Shown: piece by piece, positions 6,798 to 10,336 of the stretch
How positions within the stretch are numbered: the first letter of the stretch is position 1
Layout: each line of letters begins with the position of its first letter
Assembly (NCBI GenBank): GCA_947458985.1
Contig: CANHBA010000074.1
Location: 1-10,336, forward strand
Direction: 5' to 3'
From: Flavobacteriales bacterium
Lineage (GTDB): Bacteria; Bacteroidota; Bacteroidia; Flavobacteriales_D; Crocinitomicaceae
DNA: 10,336 bases
The notes under the pieces: generated by a model
The model's input: the letters and a program-made list of their open reading frames with translations, nothing else
What the model was told of the DNA's origin: nothing
Databases searched by the model: none
Position numbers and translations under genes: made by a program

Positions 6798-9335
6798 TTA
6801 TTCGCTTTGGGCTTCGTTGTTTTCAATTTCCGTGCCATTTTCAGCACCTTCAATTACATCTGTTTCGTCTTCGTCTTCTGCACGTGGTACGCGAGCAATA
6901 GCTGCGATTTCGGCGTTAGATCTGAGGTTGATGAGTTTCACGCCTTGAGCTGCGCGGCCCATGGTGCGGATGGTATCGATGTGCATGCGGATCGTGACGC
7001 CAGATTTGGTGATGATCATGAGGTCGTCTTCGTCAAATACATTTTGAATTGAAAGGAGTTTGCCAGTTTTTTCGGTGATGTTGAGTGTTTTGACACCTTT
7101 ACCACCGCGGTTGGTGATGCGGTAAACTGGTTCTTTGTCTTCTGGGTCGTTGAGGAAGGTGCGTTTGCCATAGCCTTTTTCTGACACCACTAAAATAGTA
7201 GAGAAGATGTCTTCAACGCAGATCATGCCAATCACGACATCGGTAGGTGAGGTGAGGCTGACACCGCGCACTCCAGAGGCGTTTCGACCCATTGGGCGCA
7301 CAGTGGCTTCGTTGAAACGAATGGCGCGTCCTTCGCTCGTTGCCAGTACGATTTCGTTGCTACCGTTGGTGAGTTTTGCTTCGAGTAATTCATCGTTGTC
7401 GCGGATGCCAATGGCGTTGATACCATTGCTGCGCGGACGCGAATAAGCTTCGAGTGAAGTTTTCTTAATGACACCTTGTTTGGTGCACATCACGATGAAG
7501 TTGTTCTCAACGTAGTCTTTGTCGGTGAGGTCGAGGACTTTGACGTAGGCTTTTACTTTGTCGTCGCCAGGGATATTGATGAGGTTTTGGATGGCGCGCC
7601 CTTTAGAGGTTTTGTTGCCTTCCGGAATTTCGTAGACACGCATCCAGAAACAACGTCCTTTTTCGGTGAAGATGAGGAGGTAGTTGTGGTTGGTGGCAAC
7701 AAAAAGGTGCTCTAGGAAGTCTTGGTCGCGGGTAGCGGAGCCTTTGGAGCCCATTCCGCCGCGGTTTTGCACTTTGTATTCGGCTAGGTTGGTGCGCTTG
7801 ATGTAACCAGCGTGTGAGATAGTGACAACGACTTCTTCGTCGGCGATGAGGTCTTCCATGCGCATTTCGCTTGCGCTGTATTCGATGGAAGAGCGGCGTT
7901 CGTCGCCGTATTTAGCGCGCACTTCGAGTAGTTCATCTTTGATGATCTGCATGCGGCGCTCTTCTTTGTCGAGGATGTCTTTGAGGTCGGCGATGAGCTT
8001 CATGAGCTCGTCGTATTCTGCGCGGAGTTTGTCTTGCTCTAGGCCGGTGAGTTGGCGCAAGCGCATATCTACGATAGCGCGGGTTTGGATGTCTGACAAG
8101 CCAAAACGCGTTGCCAAGCGGTCGCGGGCGTCGTCAGGGCTCGAGGAGGTTTTGATGATTTCAATGACTTCGTCGATGTTGTCTGAAGCAATGATGAGCC
8201 CTTCGAGGATGTGGGCGCGCTCTTCAGCTTTGCGAAGGTCGTAGCGCGTACGGCGAATCACGACTTCGTGGCGGAACTCTACAAATTCTTGGATGAGGTC
8301 GCGCACGTTCAAGAGGCGTGGACGGCCATCTACCAAACAAATGTTGTTGACAGAGAAGGATGTTTGAAGTTGGGTAAACTTATAAAGTTTGTTGAGGACA
8401 ACATTGGCGATGGCGTCGCGTTTGATTTCAAACACAATGCGCATACCGTTGCGGTCAGATTCATCGCGCAAGTCGGAAATACCTTCGATCTTTTTGTCGT
8501 TGACTAAGTCAGCGATTTTTTTGATCATTTCGGCTTTGTTGACCTGATAAGGGATTTCGGTAACGATGATTTGTTCGCGTCCGTTTTCTTCTTCGATTTC
8601 AGCTTTTCCGCGGATCACGACACGGCCACGACCAGTAAGAAAAGCATCGCGTACGCCTTCGTAGCCGTAAATGATACCACCTGTAGGGAAATCTGGTGCT
8701 TTGATATAATTGAGTAATTCTTCTGGAGTGATGTCGCGGTTTTCGATGTAAGCGATGGTGCCGTCTACAACTTCGGTGAGGTTGTGAGGGGCCATATTGG
8801 TGGCCATACCAACTGCGATACCAGCAGCTCCGTTGACCAAAAGGTTCGGGATTTTGGTTGGTAAAACACTTGGCTCTTGAAGGGAGTCGTCGAAGTTAGG
8901 GCGGAAATCGACGGTTTCTTTCTCGAGGTCGTCGAGCATTTCTTCGGCAATTTTGCGCAAACGTGCTTCGGTGTAACGCATGGCAGCTGGGCTGTCGCCA
9001 TCTACAGAACCAAAGTTTCCTTGGCCGTCGACAAGTGGATAACGCAAAGACCAAGGCTGGGCCATACGCACCATGGTGTCGTATACGGAGCTGTCGCCGT
9101 GTGGGTGATACTTACCGAGTACTTCACCGACAATTCTTGCAGATTTCTTGTGTGGACGATTGGAGAATACACCGAGATCTTGCATCCCGTAAAGCACCCT
9201 GCGGTGTACGGGTTTGAAGCCGTCGCGTACGTCGGGGAGTGCACGTGAGACAATTACAGACATCGAATAATCGATGTATGCTGATTTCATTTCATCTTCG
9301 ATGTTGATCTGAATGATTTTTTCGCCTTCAGCCAT
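6798..9335 (-). CDS. gyrA: DNA gyrase subunit A
   Basis: An 845-residue type IIA topoisomerase subunit that, with GyrB, introduces negative supercoils. The breakage-reunion domain has DVRDGFKPVHRRVLYGM (35-51), the quinolone-resistance region HPHGDSSVYD (77-86) and catalytic Tyr121 in AAMRYTEARL. The sites equivalent to E. coli Ser83 and Asp87 are Ser82 and Asp86, the sensitive-type residues. The tower and coiled coil follow to about 490, then a six-bladed DNA-wrapping pinwheel from about 495 to 815. The GyrA box in blade one reads QNRGGMG (523-529) rather than QRRGGKG, and a second related motif NRGGKG sits at 742-747. Having a GyrA box favours GyrA over the topoisomerase IV subunit ParC. 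The tail (818-845) is very acidic, as often in GyrA. The gene is divergent from clpC and leads a short operon with the TPR gene. Confidence 0.97.
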   Translation of the reverse strand: MAEGEKIIQINIEDEMKSAYIDYSMSVIVSRALPDVRDGFKPVHRRVLYGMQDLGVFSNRPHKKSARIVGEVLGKYHPHGDSSVYDTMVRMAQPWSLRYPLVDGQGNFGSVDGDSPAAMRYTEARLRKIAEEMLDDLEKETVDFRPNFDDSLQEPSVLPTKIPNLLVNGAAGIAVGMATNMAPHNLTEVVDGTIAYIENRDITPEELLNYIKAPDFPTGGIIYGYEGVRDAFLTGRGRVVIRGKAEIEEENGREQIIVTEIPYQVNKAEMIKKIADLVNDKKIEGISDLRDESDRNGMRIVFEIKRDAIANVVLNKLYKFTQLQTSFSVNNICLVDGRPRLLNVRDLIQEFVEFRHEVVIRRTRYDLRKAEERAHILEGLIIASDNIDEVIEIIKTSSSPDDARDRLATRFGLSDIQTRAIVDMRLRQLTGLEQDKLRAEYDELMKLIADLKDILDKEERRMQIIKDELLEVRAKYGDERRSSIEYSASEMRMEDLIADEEVVVTISHAGYIKRTNLAEYKVQNRGGMGSKGSATRDQDFLEHLFVATNHNYLLIFTEKGRCFWMRVYEIPEGNKTSKGRAIQNLINIPGDDKVKAYVKVLDLTDKDYVENNFIVMCTKQGVIKKTSLEAYSRPRSNGINAIGIRDNDELLEAKLTNGSNEIVLATSEGRAIRFNEATVRPMGRNASGVRGVSLTSPTDVVIGMICVEDIFSTILVVSEKGYGKRTFLNDPEDKEPVYRITNRGGKGVKTLNITEKTGKLLSIQNVFDEDDLMIITKSGVTIRMHIDTIRTMGRAAQGVKLINLRSNAEIAAIARVPRAEDEDETDVIEGAENGTEIENNEAQSE

Positions 9336-9374
9336 ATTTTTGAGTTAGTCTATGCGTTAAATTAATTAGCGTAC

Positions 9375-9382
9375 CAAAATTA
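9375..9382 (-). promoter_or_regulatory. gyrA: Candidate gyrA promoter -7 box
   Basis: The minus strand reads TAATTTTG, matching the Bacteroidota -7 consensus TAnnTTTG, 39 bp upstream of the gyrA ATG. The expected start site would leave a leader of about 30 nt. The GC-rich island at 9391-9406 lies just upstream, where the -10/-33 spacer and -33 box would be; I see no clear TTG -33 element. Confidence 0.4.
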
Positions 9383-9481
9383 ATAAATTGAAGCCCCCCG
9401 CGGCTTGTCTTTCCTATTTTTTACTAACAAAATGCGTCGATAAATTGTGAATAAAACCGGACACCATGCAGAGATAAAAGT

Positions 9482-9489
9482 TATATTTG
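9482..9489 (+). promoter_or_regulatory. clpC: Candidate clpC promoter -7 box
   Basis: The plus strand reads TATATTTG, a full match to TAnnTTTG, ending 19 bp before the clpC ATG. Transcription from it would leave a leader of about 13-15 nt. No convincing -33 TTG lies at the usual spacing, and no Shine-Dalgarno sequence precedes the ATG. No CtsR-like or CIRCE-like operator is seen. Confidence 0.42.
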
Positions 9490-9508
9490 TAACAAGCAAT
9501 CGTAAATA

Positions 9509-10336
9509 ATGGAAGCTAAATTTTCTCCACGCGTCAAAGACATGATCAACTACAGCCGAGATGAAGCTGTGCGCTTGTCTAATGAGTTTCTCGGTGCAGA
9601 GCATTTATTGTTGGGTCTTATTCGCCTCAACGAAGGCACTGCCATACGCATCCTCAAAGAATTCAACATCGATTTAGTTCAACTCAAAGACGAAATCGAG
9701 AAAATCCTTGCCAAAAGTGCCGTCCGCGAGCTCGTTAATCACAACGTTCCACTATTGAAACAAGCTGAAAACATCATCAAACAATCTTACCTAGAAGCCA
9801 AAGAATTCAAACAAAATATCATCGGCACAGAACACCTTTTACTGACCATCTTGCGCTACGAAGACGCTGTCGCGTGCCAAGTACTCAATAAATACGGTCT
9901 CATGTACGCCAATGCCAGAGAAGAATACGAACTTATGTTACAAGACAAACAACAACCACGCGCCGAATTTCCGGGTTCAGGCCAAGAAGAAGGCGAAGAA
10001 AACTTCGGTCAAGCACAGCGCAAAAGCGCAGATCCTAAATCCAAAACGCCGGTCCTCGACAACTTCGGTCGCGACCTCACCAAAATGGCTGAGTTAGGTC
10101 GTCTCGATCCAATTGTAGGCCGAGAAAAAGAAATCGAACGTGTGAGTCAAATTTTGTCGCGCCGCAAGAAGAACAATCCTATTTTAATCGGGGAGCCAGG
10201 TGTTGGTAAGTCAGCAATTGCCGAAGGTTTGGCCTTGCGCATTGTGCAGCGCAAAGTGTCGCGCATTCTTTTTAACAAACGCATTGTGTCGCTAGACCTC
10301 GCTTCTTTAGTTGCAGGTACTAAATACAGAGGCCAG
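9509..10336 (+). CDS. clpC: ATP-dependent Clp protease ATP-binding subunit ClpC (N-terminal part, cut by window end)
   Basis: The first 276 codons of an AAA+ unfoldase that feeds proteins to ClpP; family members run to about 820-850 residues, so roughly a third is visible. Two Clp_N repeats occupy about 1-72 (FSPRVKDMINYSRDEAVRL, then LGAEHLLLGLI) and 80-145 (ending near the GTEHLLLTIL motif at 106-115). A charged, glycine-containing linker spans about 146-180. The first AAA+ domain begins near 183 with LDNFGRDLT and RLDPIVGRE, then Walker A GEPGVGKSA (228-236) and the pore-loop region GTKYRG (270-275). The N-domain and short linker favour ClpC over ClpB or ClpA, though the diagnostic middle domain lies outside the window. 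The ATG at 9509 gives the typical ClpC start MEAKFSPRVK. It is transcribed away from gyrA. Confidence 0.93.
   Translation, partial: MEAKFSPRVKDMINYSRDEAVRLSNEFLGAEHLLLGLIRLNEGTAIRILKEFNIDLVQLKDEIEKILAKSAVRELVNHNVPLLKQAENIIKQSYLEAKEFKQNIIGTEHLLLTILRYEDAVACQVLNKYGLMYANAREEYELMLQDKQQPRAEFPGSGQEEGEENFGQAQRKSADPKSKTPVLDNFGRDLTKMAELGRLDPIVGREKEIERVSQILSRRKKNNPILIGEPGVGKSAIAEGLALRIVQRKVSRILFNKRIVSLDLASLVAGTKYRGQ

Larger units (their letters stand above)
9336..9508. other. Intergenic region between divergent gyrA and clpC
   Basis: This 173-bp AT-rich gap holds the start signals of both genes. Besides the two candidate -7 boxes it contains a short GC-rich island at 9391-9406, where AAGCC and GGCTT can pair around a CCCCGC loop. 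No conserved small ORF, tRNA or riboswitch is recognisable. Confidence 0.6.

Noticed and set aside
7749..7769. Altered GyrA box QNRGGMG as a sign of non-gyrase function
   Set aside because: The RGG core is kept, a second NRGGKG motif is present, and variation at these positions is, as far as I recall, common in Bacteroidota GyrA.
7822..8507. Plus-strand open frames of 98-140 codons inside gyrA
   Set aside because: They lie antisense to strongly conserved gyrA sequence, have Ser/Arg-rich or otherwise unfamily-like translations and no start signals; they follow from the codon use of gyrA.
9078..9107. Quinolone-resistance change in GyrA
   Set aside because: The positions equivalent to E. coli Ser83 and Asp87 are Ser82 and Asp86, the common sensitive-type residues.
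9391..9406. GC-rich hairpin as a plus-strand terminator
   Set aside because: The stem is only five pairs, the T-rich stretch behind it is broken by C residues, and no plus-strand gene ends before it.
10190..10216. Ser in place of Thr in the ClpC Walker A motif (GEPGVGKSA)
   Set aside because: Ser and Thr are interchangeable at this position and I recall the Ser form in other Bacteroidota Clp proteins.
1..10336. Mobile element, CRISPR array, defence island or RNA gene
   Set aside because: No transposase, integrase, phage-like gene, regularly spaced repeat, tRNA or rRNA signature was seen; gene content is of chromosomal housekeeping type.

Overview
The window looks like ordinary chromosomal DNA of a member of the Bacteroidota. 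The evidence is family-level resemblance of the proteins (BatA-type two-helix/VWA membrane protein, YbiT-type ABC-F, secreted TPR protein beside gyrA, ClpC), the lack of clear Shine-Dalgarno sequences before most starts, and several copies of the Bacteroidota -7 promoter motif TAnnTTTG. I see no mobile element, CRISPR array, rRNA or tRNA gene.

Layout. Nearly all of the window (1-9335) is read on the minus strand. From right to left there are two transcription units. The first is gyrA (6798-9335) followed after 10 bp by a secreted tetratricopeptide-repeat protein (5666-6787), closed by a strong intrinsic terminator (5611-5642). The second starts just past that terminator: a BatA/VWA membrane protein (3538-5577), a dihydroorotase-family protein (2285-3541, 4-bp overlap), a small PmtA-like methyltransferase (1728-2285, 1-bp overlap), a YbiT-type ABC-F ATPase (70-1692, 35-bp gap) and the first 21 codons of what is probably an M61-family aminopeptidase (1-65, 4-bp gap). 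On the plus strand, clpC (from 9509, cut by the window end) diverges from gyrA across a 173-bp intergenic region.

How they fit together. GyrA (DNA supercoiling) and ClpC (protein unfolding for proteolysis) are housekeeping genes transcribed divergently. The five-gene minus-strand unit is tightly packed and probably co-transcribed, but its products do not form an obvious known pathway. The dihydroorotase-family member has lost most of its metal ligands and is probably not an enzyme, so its coupling to a BatA-type membrane protein is the most thought-provoking point here. The ABC-F protein keeps only one of its two composite ATP sites intact. I do not see clear evidence of a new defence or mobile system.
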